Positions 17,722 to 27,864 of a DNA stretch of 50,341 nt are shown in pieces. The stretch covers positions 1-50,341 of the forward strand of contig NZ_LSEF01000023.1 in assembly GCF_001641695.1 (NCBI RefSeq), in the 5' to 3' direction. The notes below the pieces were generated by a model. The model was not told the origin of the DNA. It saw only the letters and a list, made by a program, of their open reading frames with translations, and searched no databases. The stretch's first letter is position 1. Each line of letters starts with the position of its first letter. This DNA comes from Bradyrhizobium neotropicale. Lineage in GTDB: Bacteria; Pseudomonadota; Alphaproteobacteria; Rhizobiales; Xanthobacteraceae. The position numbers and the translations under genes are program-made.

Positions 17722-20049
17722 TCAAGGCACAGCACGCAGCTCGCGTGCGGCTGCGACCATGTTAACGAGAGCGGGACGCACCTCCTCCCAGCGTCGCGTC
17801 TTCAGGCCACAATCAGGATTGATCCAGAGCTGGGAGTCTGAAATCCGTTCCCTTGCCAGGGTGAGCAGATTTTTCATCTCCAATACGTCCGGCACACGCG
17901 GCGAATGGATATCGTAGACACCCGGTCCGATTTCGTTAGGATATTTGTAGATCCTGAACGCATCGAGCAATTCCATTTTCGAGCGGGATGTCTCGATGGA
18001 AATGACGTCAGCATCCATGGCGCCGATCGCATCGATGATGTCGTTGAACTCGGAGTAGCACATGTGGGTGTGGATCTGCGTCTCGTCGCGAACGCCCGAC
18101 GAGCAGATGCGGAAGCTGTCCACGGCCCAATCGAGATAGATCTTCCATTCTGACTTGCGAAGAGGCAGTCCCTCGCGAAGCGCCGCCTCGTCGATCTGGA
18201 TCATGCCTGCTCCCGCAGCTTCGAGATCGTGAACCTCGTCTCGGATGGCGAGCGCGATTTGGCGGCATGCCTCGCTTCGAGGAATATCGTCGCGGACGAA
18301 GGACCAGTTCAGGATGGTCACCGGCCCGGTCAGCATCGCCTTCATGGGCTTTCCCGTGAGCGATTGCGCGTATTGCCACCACTCGACCGTCATTGGCTTG
18401 GGTCGCGAGACATCGCCAAACAGGATTGGCGGCCGCACGTAGCGCGAACCATAGGACTGCACCCAGCCGTGGCTGGTGAAGGCGAAACCGGAAAACTGCT
18501 CGCCGAAATACTGCACCATGTCGTTGCGCTCGAACTCACCATGCACCAGCACGTCGAGGCCGATGTTCTCCTGCCAGCGGATCGCGCGAGCGGTCTCGTT
18601 CTGGAGGAACGTCTTGTAGGCGGCGTTGCTGAGCGTTCCACGGGTGTGTGCCGCGCGCGCATTCCGGACCGCCGTCGTCTGCGGGAACGAGCCAATGGTT
18701 GTCGTAGGAAACGCCGGCAAATTGAAACGCTGGTGTTGTGCCTCTGCACGCTTCGCGAACGGGCTGTTGCGGCGACGCTGGGTCGCATCGATTGCGGCGA
18801 TGCGCTGCGCCACCTTGGCATCACGAATGCGGGATGAACCCATACGTGCGGCGGCGGCAACGTCAGATTCCTTCAGAGCCGCACCGCACGACTGCCGGCC
18901 GCCTGAGAGCGCTGCTCCCAGTGTTGCCAATTCCTCGATTTTTTGGACGGCGAAGGCGAGCCAGCTCTTGATCTCGGGATCGAGCTTTTCTTCCAGGCCA
19001 AGATCGATCGGCACATGCAGGAGGGAGCAGGATGGCGCGATCTGCACGCGATCCCGCCCTAGCGCGGCGATCACGGGTTCGAGCCGATCGAGAACGCGAT
19101 TAAGATCCGCACGCCAGATGTTACGCCCGTCGATCACGCCGAGCGAGATCACGTGATTGCGGGGCAGGGCGGCGAGATCTGAAAATTGCTCTGGCGCGCG
19201 GACGAGATCGAAGTGCAGGCCCGCGACAGGAAGCCCGAAGGCAGTATCGCGGTTGCTGCCGAGCGCGCCGAAATAGCTCGCTAGCATGATCTTGATCTGC
19301 GGCACCGATTTTGCGATCTCGGCGTAGGCGGAGCGGAGCGCGGCCTGAGCAGCAGCGTCGAGATCGAGCACAAGGTAGGGTTCGTCGATCTGGACCCAGT
19401 CCGCGCCCCGCTTGGCAAGTTCGCGAAGGACATCGACATAGACCGGGAGCAACCGCTCCAGCAGCGAGAGCGGTTCGAAGTCCGGTTCCTTGCTCTTGGC
19501 GAGCTTGAGGAATGTGACGGGTCCGATCAATACCGGCCGCGTCTGATAGCCGAGCGACTTTGCCTCTTCGTATTCCTCAATCGGTTTGCGTGAGGCGAGG
19601 CTGAATTGCTGATCGCGGCCCAGCTCCGGGACCATGTAGTGGTAGTTGGTGTCAAACCATTTCGTCATCTCCTGCGCCGCTACGCCATGCCCGTGGTGCG
19701 CATGCCCGCATGACGCTTCAGTTGTGTCACCGTCCGCGCCGCGCGCCATGGCAAAATAGGTTGCAAGCGGCACCGGGCCGTTTTTCCAGCCATAGACGTC
19801 GGGAATGGCCCCGACCATAACTGACGTGTCGAGCATCTGGTCGTAGAACGAAAAGTCGTTTGAAGGAATCACGGTGACGCCGAGCCTTTTCTGCCGCGCC
19901 CAATTCGCAGCGCGCAGCGCCATGCCGGCCTCGATCAGCGAGGGTTCGTCCGATACGCCAGACCAAAAGTCCTCGAGCGCGAATTTCAGCTCGCGTCGTG
20001 GACCGATACGCGGTGTGCCGAGAGTTGCAACAGGAAGAGACAGAGACAT
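17722..20049 (-). CDS. metE: Cobalamin-independent methionine synthase MetE
   Basis: This 775-residue enzyme transfers a methyl group from methyl-tetrahydrofolate (triglutamate form) to homocysteine without vitamin B12. Both barrels of the duplicated fold are present. Zinc-site motifs in the C-terminal half include IHTHMCYSEF (His and Cys ligands), a Glu in the QIDEAALREG region and the late Cys in NPDCGLKTR. The N-terminal substrate region (RELKFALEDFWSG) is normal and the length matches the family. The start is ATG 20049; a frame reaching 20142 runs towards the riboswitch and lacks homologous sequence. A cobalamin riboswitch lies directly upstream, so B12 should switch the gene off. It appears intact and monocistronic. 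Confidence 0.96.
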   Translation of the reverse strand: MSLSLPVATLGTPRIGPRRELKFALEDFWSGVSDEPSLIEAGMALRAANWARQKRLGVTVIPSNDFSFYDQMLDTSVMVGAIPDVYGWKNGPVPLATYFAMARGADGDTTEASCGHAHHGHGVAAQEMTKWFDTNYHYMVPELGRDQQFSLASRKPIEEYEEAKSLGYQTRPVLIGPVTFLKLAKSKEPDFEPLSLLERLLPVYVDVLRELAKRGADWVQIDEPYLVLDLDAAAQAALRSAYAEIAKSVPQIKIMLASYFGALGSNRDTAFGLPVAGLHFDLVRAPEQFSDLAALPRNHVISLGVIDGRNIWRADLNRVLDRLEPVIAALGRDRVQIAPSCSLLHVPIDLGLEEKLDPEIKSWLAFAVQKIEELATLGAALSGGRQSCGAALKESDVAAAARMGSSRIRDAKVAQRIAAIDATQRRRNSPFAKRAEAQHQRFNLPAFPTTTIGSFPQTTAVRNARAAHTRGTLSNAAYKTFLQNETARAIRWQENIGLDVLVHGEFERNDMVQYFGEQFSGFAFTSHGWVQSYGSRYVRPPILFGDVSRPKPMTVEWWQYAQSLTGKPMKAMLTGPVTILNWSFVRDDIPRSEACRQIALAIRDEVHDLEAAGAGMIQIDEAALREGLPLRKSEWKIYLDWAVDSFRICSSGVRDETQIHTHMCYSEFNDIIDAIGAMDADVISIETSRSKMELLDAFRIYKYPNEIGPGVYDIHSPRVPDVLEMKNLLTLARERISDSQLWINPDCGLKTRRWEEVRPALVNMVAAARELRAVP

Positions 20050-20159
20050 AGCTTCAACCCCGTAGTAGGGGGCAGAGGCCGTGGCGGACGCATGCAGGGA
20101 AAGTCGCGCGAGCGACGGCTGCCTCGCGTACCACCGGGACACCCCGCCCGTGGACGAAT

Positions 20160-20345
20160 ATTCCGTCGGGGCAGGTCTCCTGGCTCGCGGGTCAATGTCG
20201 CCGTCCGGCCTTCCCGAAGCTGTATGGGCTTCAGTGACTTGAGTTGGACAGCGGCTCGCCGCTTACAGTTGCGGGGGCAGCGCCGGCATCGCACCGGCTT
20301 CCCTCTTAGCTCCGGATCAAGCGGGATCCGGAGAACCTCGACGCT
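20160..20345 (-). ncRNA. Cobalamin riboswitch controlling metE
   Basis: Read on the minus strand, this leader holds the conserved cobalamin aptamer parts in order: AGAGGGAAGCCGGTGCGA, then GCCGGCGCTGCCCCCGCAAC and TGTAAGCGG, an extended variable arm, and the B12 box GAGCCAGGAGACCTGCC at 20170-20186. Adenosyl- or methylcobalamin binding normally represses the downstream gene. The outer ends of the aptamer are approximate. Confidence 0.95.
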
Positions 20346-20590
20346 TTCGATTATCTGCAAGACGGCCGCGCCGTCAACCTCTCACATGTGCGCGTCTGAA
20401 CGGCGATCTGGACAGTGGAGACGTCCGACAGTTTGGTGGCGGCGTAACGCTACTCGTCCTCAACTGTGCGATTTCGAAACTCAATCGGCCCAAATTGGTA
20501 GGTGTGCAAACGTCCGAACCGTCAGTAACACGATGTTCTCTGTTGGCTATCCTTCGCCGCTGCCGCTTTCCTTTGCGCCATAGGTCGAGT
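20346..20590. promoter_or_regulatory. Promoter region between metE and the 177-residue gene
   Basis: About 245 bases separate the metE riboswitch from the plus-strand gene at 20591. They should hold promoters for both directions. No clear consensus boxes were identified. Confidence 0.3.
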
Positions 20591-21124
20591 ATGAACACGA
20601 TCACGTCTCAGCATCTTGACTTGTCCTGCGTCGTAACGACGCGAGCGGTCAGATTTTCTCCCGCTAAGAATCTGACGTGCGGCAGCAGGCAAAGGGCCGG
20701 CATCGCCATTCGGCTGGTCAAGTCGACTTTCCGCCAGAAACTCAAATGCGTGGTGAGCGAGGTTCCGTGTGGCATCTCGATTATCTTTCCGGAGGCGGCC
20801 GAAGTCACGGACGTTTGCGCCATCGCCGAGCAGAGACTGCAGCGGCTCCAACAGGAACCGCTCACGACGAAAATGGTCGAGGAGATTCTATCCGTCACTC
20901 CGGCAGAGCTTCGTTGCTGGACCAAGCAGGGCAGGATACCACCGGTGGGGCGCGCCTTTTTCAGCCAGGGCAGGAAGCAAGTTGGCGTGTTCGTGTATGC
21001 GCCGGAGGTCATCTGCCAACTCGCCAACCAGTCGGACCAGATTTCCGAATGGCGTCGTTCCGCCGGAAGCGGCGGCGATGCCCTCCCACAGAAAATCGTC
21101 GCTCGCGCGCCAATCGGCCGTTGA
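20591..21124 (+). CDS. Hypothetical protein, possible helix-turn-helix
   Basis: A 177-residue protein starting MNTITSQHLDL. The N-terminal part is basic and Cys-containing (LTCGSRQRAG, RQKLKCVVSEV). The C-terminal half (TTKMVEEILSVTPAELRCWT, then KQGRIPPVGRAFF) resembles a MerR-like winged helix that reads 'select site, then basic loop', followed by KQVGVFVYAPE. I do not recognise the family, and the ribosome binding site is weak. It lies between two B12 riboswitches, but its own 5' side has no riboswitch, so any link to B12 is unproven. Confidence 0.6.
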   Translation: MNTITSQHLDLSCVVTTRAVRFSPAKNLTCGSRQRAGIAIRLVKSTFRQKLKCVVSEVPCGISIIFPEAAEVTDVCAIAEQRLQRLQQEPLTTKMVEEILSVTPAELRCWTKQGRIPPVGRAFFSQGRKQVGVFVYAPEVICQLANQSDQISEWRRSAGSGGDALPQKIVARAPIGR

Positions 21125-21182
21125 CACTTTCGAGCGAATGTCACTAGATATAGAGGTCACGGTTCCACTGCTTCGCAAGATT

Positions 21183-21370
21183 TAGTGGCTAAGAGGGAAG
21201 CCGGTGAACTGCGTTTCGACGCGGAATTCCGGCGCTGCCCCCGCAACTGTCAGCAGCGAGCTGCTTCCGAACATCGTCACTGAGGTCATAAGGGCCTCGG
21301 GAAGGCGGGAAGCATGCGACGACCTGCGAGCCAGGAGACCTGCCGCGACGACCTGAACGTCCACGGGCGG
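21183..21370 (+). ncRNA. Cobalamin riboswitch controlling nrdAB
   Basis: The leader of nrdA carries AGAGGGAAGCCGGTGAA, then CCGGCGCTGCCCCCGCAACT, TCAGCAGCGAGC, a variable arm and the B12 box GAGCCAGGAGACCTGCC at 21328-21344. This is the same aptamer class as the metE leader, on the opposite strand. The nrdA start lies 135 bases after the B12 box, leaving room for an expression platform. Ends are approximate. Confidence 0.95.
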
Positions 21371-21478
21371 GGTGTCCCGGCGGTCGCTTGCATGCACCGT
21401 CCGGCACATGTCTGCCGGCGTTTCTGCGGCGCCCTCCTTTGCCCCGTTCGATCGCAACATGCATCACGGGGACCTTTG

Positions 21479-24385
21479 ATGTCTTTGAACCTCCACGACG
21501 CGGAAATCGCTTCCGCTCCAATCATCCAGTTACGTCCGGACTCGCTCGTGGCGACCCCAAGCGAGCCCGCCATGCAGATCATCCGTCGCAACGGCAAGGT
21601 AACGCCATTCGATTCCACCAAGATCGCGGTTGCGATGACGAAAGCGTTTCTCGCCGTGGAAGGCAACACAGCAGTCGCCTCGCGCCGCGTGCATGAGAGC
21701 GTCGAGCAATTGACGGCTGATGTCGTAGCTGCGCTGACGCGCCGAGCCGGGGAGGGGCGCACGTTTCACATCGAGGATGTGCAGGACCAGGTCGAACTCG
21801 CGCTGATGCGCCGCGAGAATCACAAGGTCGCGCGCGCCTACGTGCTCTACCGGGAGGAACGGGCCCGCAAGCGCGCCGAAGCCGAGGCTGCGGCTCCGAA
21901 GGCCATCTCGAGCCAGCCTTCGCTCCACATGCTCCGCGACGACGGCAGCAACGTGCCGGTCGATATGGCCCGCCTCACCGCTGTGATCGCGGAGGCCTGC
22001 AATGGATTAGACGCGACCGATCCTGCGGCTGTGCTCGTCGAGACCACACGCAACATATATGATGGCATCAGCCGCAACGAGCTTGCGCTTGCACCGATCA
22101 TGGCGGCACGCTCCCTGGTGGAGCAAGAGCCCAACTACGCCTATGTCAGCGCGCGTCTGCTGCTGGACAAGCTGCGCGGTGAAGTTCTCACCTATGTGCA
22201 TCGGCAGCCGACGGATGCGAGCCAGGCCGATATGGGCAGTCGCTACGCAGACTACTTCCCGGTCTACATCAAGACCGGCATCGCCGCCGAACTGCTCGAT
22301 CCCGAGCTGACCCGGTTCGACCTCAACAGAATCTCAGCGGCCCTGAAGCCGGAGCGCGATCTGCAATTCCAGTTCCTGGGCCTGCAGACGCTTTACGACC
22401 GTTACCTTCTTCACGTCTCCGGCAACCGTATCGAGCTGCCGCAAGCGTTCTTCATGCGGGTAGCTATGGGGCTTGCGCTCCGCGAGGTCGACCGCGAGAC
22501 CAAGGCGATCGCGTTTTACGATCTCCTGTCATCTTTCGACTTCATGGCGTCGACGCCGACACTGTTCAATTCAGGCACGCCGCGTCCGCAGCTTTCATCT
22601 TGCTTCCTGACAACGGTGACCGACGAGCTCGACGGCATCTTCAAGTCGATCAAGGACAACGCGCTGCTCGCAAAATATTCGGGGGGCCTTGGCAACGACT
22701 GGACCCCGGTGCGGGGCCTGGGCGCGCACATCAAGGGTACCAACGGCGAAAGCCAGGGCGTGGTGCCGTTCCTCAAGGTCGCCAACGATACGGCGATCGC
22801 AGTCAATCAGGGCGGCAAGCGCAAAGGCGCGGTCTGCGCCTATCTTGAGACATGGCACGTGGACATCGAGGAGTTCCTCGACCTGCGCAAGAACACAGGC
22901 GATGATCGCCGCCGCACCCACGATATGAATACCGCGAACTGGGTCCCGGACCTGTTCATGCAGCGGGTCGACGCCGACGGCGAATGGACTCTGTTCTCTC
23001 CAGACGAGGCGCCCGACCTGCACGATCTGTACGGAGAAGCGTTCAAGACCATCTATGAAGACTATGAGGCCAAGGCCAAGGCCGGCAAGATGCGGATCTT
23101 CAAGACCGTCCGCGCAACCGACCTTTGGCGGCGCATGCTGACGATGCTGTTCGAGACCGGTCATCCCTGGATCACCTTCAAGGATCCCTGCAATCTCCGC
23201 TCCCCGCAACGACACGCCGGCGTGATCCACTCTTCAAATCTTTGCACCGAAATCACGCTCAACACCGCAGCGGATGAAGTTGCCGTTTGCAATCTCGGTT
23301 CGATCAATCTACTTGCTCATGTGGGACGAGAGGGCATCGATCACGCCAAGCTGAAGCGGACGGTCAGGACCGCGATGCGGATGCTCGACAACGTGATCGA
23401 CCTCAACTTCTATACCATCCCGGAGGCGCGCCGCTCCAACATGCGGCACCGACCGGTCGGTCTCGGCCTGATGGGCTTCCAGGAGGCATTGCATGTCCAG
23501 GGCATCGCGATCGCATCGGAAGCGGCGGTGACCTTCGCCGACGTCAGCATGGAAGCCATCTCCTTCCATGCGATTGAGGCCTCATCCGATCTCGCGACGG
23601 AGCGAGGCCGCTATGCCAGCTTCGAAGGCTCGTTATGGTCGCAAGGAATTCTGCCGATCGACTCCATCCAGCTCCTCGCTGACGCCCGCGGCGGGCTCGA
23701 TCTCGACCGCTCCTCCAGGCTTGACTGGAACGGCCTGCGGCAGAAGGTGGTCGCACGCGGCATGCGCAATTCGAACGTTATGGCGATTGCGCCAACGGCA
23801 ACGATCTCCAATATCTGTGGCGTGTCGCAGTCGATCGAGCCAAGCTACCAGAACCTGTTCGTCAAATCGAACATGTCCGGCGACTTCACGGTCGTGAATG
23901 AATTCCTGGTCCGCGATCTCAAGACGCGCGGGCTGTGGGACGAGGTCATGGTATCCGATCTCAAATATTTCGACGGCAGTCTCGACCAGATCGATCGGGT
24001 GCCCGACGATCTCAAGGCGCTCTATGCAACCGCTTTCGAGATTGACAGCGCCTGGTTGATCGAGGCGGCGGCCCGCCGGCAGAAATGGATCGACCAGTCG
24101 CAGTCGCTCAACCTCTACATCGCCAGTCCCTCGGGCAAGAAGCTCGACGCGCTCTACCGGCTGGCTTGGCGGCGCGGCCTCAAGACGACCTACTATTTGC
24201 GTTCGCGCAGCGCCACGCATGTCGAGAAATCGACGCTCAAGGGCACGGACGGCAAGCTCAACGCCGTGTCGGCAGCGGCAGTGGTTGCCCATGCCCCGAT
24301 CGACATCCCTTCCGCAACGGCTCCCGAGTTCGACGGCACCAAGGCATGCCGGATCGAGGATCCGGAATGCGAAGCCTGCCAGTAA
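21479..24385 (+). CDS. nrdA: Class I ribonucleotide reductase, large subunit NrdA
   Basis: This 968-residue subunit reduces ribonucleotides to deoxyribonucleotides with the radical supplied by NrdB. An ATP-cone allosteric domain covers about residues 35-130 ([16 protein letters not shown]). The catalytic barrel shows [27 protein letters not shown] with the active-site Cys and Glu, VCNLGSINL, and [19 protein letters not shown]. The C-terminus ends CEAC-Q, the redox-active Cys pair that regenerates the active site. The start is ATG 21479 behind GGGGA; upstream in-frame sequence is riboswitch RNA. nrdB follows 10 bases downstream. B12 control fits a B12-independent enzyme that backs up a B12-dependent class II reductase, which would be elsewhere. 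Confidence 0.95.
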   Translation: MSLNLHDAEIASAPIIQLRPDSLVATPSEPAMQIIRRNGKVTPFDSTKIAVAMTKAFLAVEGNTAVASRRVHESVEQLTADVVAALTRRAGEGRTFHIEDVQDQVELALMRRENHKVARAYVLYREERARKRAEAEAAAPKAISSQPSLHMLRDDGSNVPVDMARLTAVIAEACNGLDATDPAAVLVETTRNIYDGISRNELALAPIMAARSLVEQEPNYAYVSARLLLDKLRGEVLTYVHRQPTDASQADMGSRYADYFPVYIKTGIAAELLDPELTRFDLNRISAALKPERDLQFQFLGLQTLYDRYLLHVSGNRIELPQAFFMRVAMGLALREVDRETKAIAFYDLLSSFDFMASTPTLFNSGTPRPQLSSCFLTTVTDELDGIFKSIKDNALLAKYSGGLGNDWTPVRGLGAHIKGTNGESQGVVPFLKVANDTAIAVNQGGKRKGAVCAYLETWHVDIEEFLDLRKNTGDDRRRTHDMNTANWVPDLFMQRVDADGEWTLFSPDEAPDLHDLYGEAFKTIYEDYEAKAKAGKMRIFKTVRATDLWRRMLTMLFETGHPWITFKDPCNLRSPQRHAGVIHSSNLCTEITLNTAADEVAVCNLGSINLLAHVGREGIDHAKLKRTVRTAMRMLDNVIDLNFYTIPEARRSNMRHRPVGLGLMGFQEALHVQGIAIASEAAVTFADVSMEAISFHAIEASSDLATERGRYASFEGSLWSQGILPIDSIQLLADARGGLDLDRSSRLDWNGLRQKVVARGMRNSNVMAIAPTATISNICGVSQSIEPSYQNLFVKSNMSGDFTVVNEFLVRDLKTRGLWDEVMVSDLKYFDGSLDQIDRVPDDLKALYATAFEIDSAWLIEAAARRQKWIDQSQSLNLYIASPSGKKLDALYRLAWRRGLKTTYYLRSRSATHVEKSTLKGTDGKLNAVSAAAVVAHAPIDIPSATAPEFDGTKACRIEDPECEACQ

Positions 24386-24395
24386 GGAGGACGAC

Positions 24396-25553
24396 ATGCT
24401 CGATTGGTCTGATACCGAAACGGCGGCCGCTTCGGTTGCCTCGGCACCCGCCCTTGTCACCGCGCCGCGTCCGGCAACCCGGCTCAAGCTAGAACCGGTT
24501 GACCCGACCGGGCTCGGCACCATCGACCGCACCGGCGGCCGGGTCTCGGTCGACGAGAAGCGGATGATCAACTGCCGTGCCGACGTCAACCAGCTTCTCC
24601 CGCTCAAATACAAATGGGCCTGGGAGAAATACCTCGCTGCCTGCAACAATCACTGGATGCCGACCGAGGTCTCGATGCAGGCCGACATCGCGCTGTGGAA
24701 GTCGCGCGACGGCCTCACGGAGGACGAGCGGCGCGCGATCAAGCGCAATCTCGGCTTCTTCGCCGCCTCGGAATCGCTCGTCGCCAACAACATCGTGCTG
24801 GCGATTTACCGGCGCCTCACAAACCCGGAGTGCCGGCAGTATCTGTTGCGTCAAGCTTTCGAGGAGGCCGTCCACACGCATACCTTCCAATACATCGTCG
24901 AAAGCCTTGGCCTTGATGAGGGCGAGCTGTTCAACATGTATCGTGAGGTGCCCTCAATCACCGACAAGGCGGCGTGGGCGCTCAGGCACACGCAGCATTT
25001 GGACGATCCATCTTTCCAAACGGGAATGCCGGAAGGGGGACAGGCTTTCCTGCGAGATCTCGTCGCGTTCTATGTGGTCTTCGAGGGAATGTGGTTCTAC
25101 ACCGGCTTCGCGCAGATCCTGTCGCTCGGCCGGCGCAACAAGATGGTGGGCATCGCCGAGCAATATCAATACATCCTGCGCGACGAAAGCATTCACCTGA
25201 ACTTCGGCATCGACGTAATCAACCAGATCAAGATCGAGAATCCGCATTTTTGGACGCCAGCGTTCCAGGAGGAGGTTCGCGGCATGATCCGGGAAGCTGC
25301 CGAACTCGAGACCGCCTATGGGCGCGATACCATGCCGCGCGGATTTCTCGGGCTCAACGCCGGTCTGTGCGAACAATATATGCACTTCATCGCCAATCGC
25401 CGCTGTGCGCAGATCGGATTGGCAGCCGTCTTCGCAGAAACTGAAAACCCCTTTCCCTGGATGTCGGAGGCGATGGACCTCAAGAAGGAGAAGAACTTCT
25501 TCGAGACGCGCGTCATCGAGTATCAAAATGGAGGTGCGCTGGGCTGGGAATAG
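24396..25553 (+). CDS. nrdB: Class I ribonucleotide reductase, small subunit NrdB
   Basis: This 385-residue ferritin-like subunit houses the metal centre and radical for NrdA. Likely ligand motifs are SESLVANN (Glu), [10 protein letters not shown] (Glu and His), FEGMWFYTG (Glu) and [10 protein letters not shown] (Glu and His), in the expected order. AGGAGG precedes ATG 24396, 10 bases after the nrdA stop, so the two are one operon under the upstream riboswitch. The C-terminal tail ([18 protein letters not shown]) resembles the end that docks on NrdA. Whether the centre uses iron or manganese cannot be read from the sequence. Confidence 0.95.
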   Translation: MLDWSDTETAAASVASAPALVTAPRPATRLKLEPVDPTGLGTIDRTGGRVSVDEKRMINCRADVNQLLPLKYKWAWEKYLAACNNHWMPTEVSMQADIALWKSRDGLTEDERRAIKRNLGFFAASESLVANNIVLAIYRRLTNPECRQYLLRQAFEEAVHTHTFQYIVESLGLDEGELFNMYREVPSITDKAAWALRHTQHLDDPSFQTGMPEGGQAFLRDLVAFYVVFEGMWFYTGFAQILSLGRRNKMVGIAEQYQYILRDESIHLNFGIDVINQIKIENPHFWTPAFQEEVRGMIREAAELETAYGRDTMPRGFLGLNAGLCEQYMHFIANRRCAQIGLAAVFAETENPFPWMSEAMDLKKEKNFFETRVIEYQNGGALGWE

Positions 25554-25956
25554 CGCTTAGCGGCAGGCTGCGCAGTCGTAGGGACGCTACTTCCTGGAAA
25601 ACAGCGCACTTGCCCGCTGGGGCGCACCTCGCCGGGAATGGATACCGTAAGCTGTTATTTGATGCGACGAAGGCCAGCTCGTTCAGCAAATGGACGGTAG
25701 AGCCAGGCGTTGCTGGTGAACGGCTTGACCAAGTGATTCCGGTCGAGGTCTAGATCGGCATCTCTGGGGATTGAGCGGCACGCTCAAGAAGCTTGCCCGG
25801 CGGCCTCTATGCCTAAAAACCGGGTTCGGCCCGGCTCCCGCATCCGAAAGGATCTCGTGGGCGGGTTCCTGAATGATGATACGTTTCTGCTCCCTTCGGC
25901 GAATGCGTACAACAGCCTGGGTGTGGCAACGACGCAGGGGGGCTAGCCGCGCACAA
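25554..25956. other. Intergenic stretch after nrdB
   Basis: About 400 bases with no supported gene. Short minus-strand open frames overlap the area but lack a family pattern or ribosome binding site. No clear terminator hairpin with a T run was seen after nrdB. Confidence 0.45.
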
Positions 25957-26618
25957 TCAGTAGGACCGCAACGGCGGCGACGTGCCGCGCATTTCGTCTT
26001 TGATCTTCTCCCACTTAAAGTCAATGACTTCACGCGCCGCGGCTACCAGATCTCCATCTCTGGCTTGACGCTCGTCTTTCCCCTTTAGATTCAGGATCTC
26101 GTCGCTGATTGTCCAAAGCTTCTGCTGAAGAGGTTTCTCCTGGTTTAACAGAAGGTCGAGCTGGGTTCCGAGATAGGACAACCTGCGTTCGTCCGACTCC
26201 CATTGTCTTTGAGGGCCTTTCGATCCTCCGGGCTCAGCCCGTCATGAGGATCTTCCGCACTCATTAATATGGAGTGATACTCGGATAAGTTATCCCGCAG
26301 CGCCTGAAGCCAGATCAGCCGAACCCTGGCCAATTCGCGACTTCCGGCATTTAGAGCCGTGACATTCGCGGCATCGGCTGAAATCGTCGATGCGCGCGCT
26401 TGAAGAGCTGATATGTCGGCTTGCCTCGAACCTATCAAATAAGAGGCTAGCGGACCGCCGACGCCACTGACAAACGCGAAAAGTGCAGCAAGGAGGGCCA
26501 CCGTCGAAGCTGGCGTATCAAGAAGTTTCTGCAGTGTCTCAAGAGAGTAGCTCTGCCCCAGCACGAAGCCGATCAGCAGAAGGACGATCGCTATCGCGAC
26601 TATGCCTATGGTCTTCAT
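25957..26618 (-). pseudogene. Frameshifted membrane protein with helical cytoplasmic tail
   Basis: The first frame, from ATG 26618, has two membrane segments (TIGIVAIAIVLLLIGFVLG and TVALLAALFAFVSGVGG), then a helical region that reaches EDRKALKDN before going out of frame. The second frame continues ESDERRLSYLGTQLDLLLNQ and LWTISDEILNLKG, and ends at 25957. The switch happens at a run of three Cs at 26199-26201 (GGG on the coding strand); one added G would restore a continuous protein of about 220 residues. It is either a one-base deletion in the organism or a sequencing error. The function is unknown; the layout resembles a small membrane-anchored coiled coil. Confidence 0.65.
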
Positions 26619-27453
26619 CACTGCAATGCCATGGAATCCAAACAAAAGTCGCCACAAGTTAGGTCGTTCCAAGTGACGCTCGAGCTTCGTCCGATCGACG
26701 GTGCGCCCCGTGACATCCGAGAAAAGCTTCGCCGCACAAGCGTCTCGCGACAAGATCGTCGGTATCACCGGCTCTGCGTGGGCGTGCGCCTTGGCGGCTG
26801 TCATCGCGGGGCGGGGTGTCGTCATCGAGAAAGAGCGCAAAATAGTGGCCGTCCGAACCAAGCGAACGCGTGAGGCCAAGGTCCACCAGACTCCCAGTCT
26901 GTTGCGCTTTGGAGGGAGCGGCCATCGACGAGGTAACAAGCACCAGAGGTGTCCAAATGATTGCAGACTGGATTGGGCGCCTGCTACAGTCGGGCGAAGA
27001 CAGTTTTTGCAACACTTGGCAATGAACACTTCCAGTAGAACGGACGTCAAAATATCTACTTAAAATAAGTAGAGGCATAAATCTGCGCGTATCTCCAGAG
27101 CCTGCGGCACGAGAAACCTCGCAAGATCTGGAGCCTTCATACATCGGCAGTCGAGCTTCCGCGAGGAGCTGTGCACGAGAGAATTCGCTTCCGATCCCGA
27201 GAGGAGAGGGGCATAACCGGCTCAGCAGCGGGGGTGTTGATTTTTGCTGGACCGTATTGCAATGAAGGCTGGGCCAACAAGCTGATGGCTTCCTCGGCCG
27301 GAGTAAATGCAATGGCCCATTTGACTCGGTCGCGCATCCCGACAATCCGTGCTTATCTCTGCTGCCTTGCTCGAGATAAGCGACGTCAGCATTATCTTGC
27401 CATTGCTGCCGTCGATCGCGGGCTTATGCATCGGCGATCTGAGGCCACACAGC
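26619..27453. other. Gene-poor stretch
   Basis: About 835 bases between the membrane-protein relic and the DUF3085 gene. Minus-strand open frames cross it but their sequence is not protein-like, and no motif or binding site stands out. Promoters for both neighbours should lie here. Confidence 0.45.
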
Positions 27454-27864
27454 ATGCGAAGCTTGATCTTTAACGCCGCCGATGTTCGTCGCGTGGTTGA
27501 TCATTCCCTGGCCGCAGAAACGCAGGCGCTCAAGACCGTCCGCGATCTCAAGACCGGCTTATTGGTGAAACAGCCGGTGAGCGCCCCCGCTGTCCTGCTT
27601 GCGTACGATCACGGGGTCTATTTGATGTCGAATGGACAGCCTCGCGATATTCTTATCGGCGAGCGCTCCTTTGTCGCCTACGCGAAGGGCTGCGACCCGT
27701 TTCTGGATCCCGACTGGCGTGCCAGGTCGCGCGAGCTGGCAGGAGACGACGATTTCGGCGTCGTCCTGCCGTGGGCTCATGATCTGAAGGCGTTGATCGA
27801 TGCTGGCGCACAAACGGTCGTATTGAACTTGCAAGATGGCAGCGTAGAGATTGCAGCGGCGTAG
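27454..27864 (+). CDS. DUF3085 domain protein
   Basis: This 136-residue protein matches the DUF3085 pattern as I know it: NAADVRRVVDHS at the N-terminus, SAPAVLLAYDHGVYLMSNG in the middle, YAKGCDPFLDPDW, and DDFGVVLPW near residue 105. Proteins of this family are common on rhizobial plasmids and islands and have no known function. GAGG lies about 9 bases before ATG 27454. The upstream in-frame stretch does not look coding. No signal or membrane segment is present. Confidence 0.75.
   Translation: MRSLIFNAADVRRVVDHSLAAETQALKTVRDLKTGLLVKQPVSAPAVLLAYDHGVYLMSNGQPRDILIGERSFVAYAKGCDPFLDPDWRARSRELAGDDDFGVVLPWAHDLKALIDAGAQTVVLNLQDGSVEIAAA

Noticed and set aside
20100..20160. In-frame extension of metE into the leader, up to 20142.
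   Set aside because: The added residues are not part of MetE and the sequence leads into the riboswitch; ATG 20049 is the normal start.
22595..23230. Minus-strand 211-codon frame within nrdA.
   Set aside because: It is antisense to an intact, conserved gene and has no family pattern or binding site.
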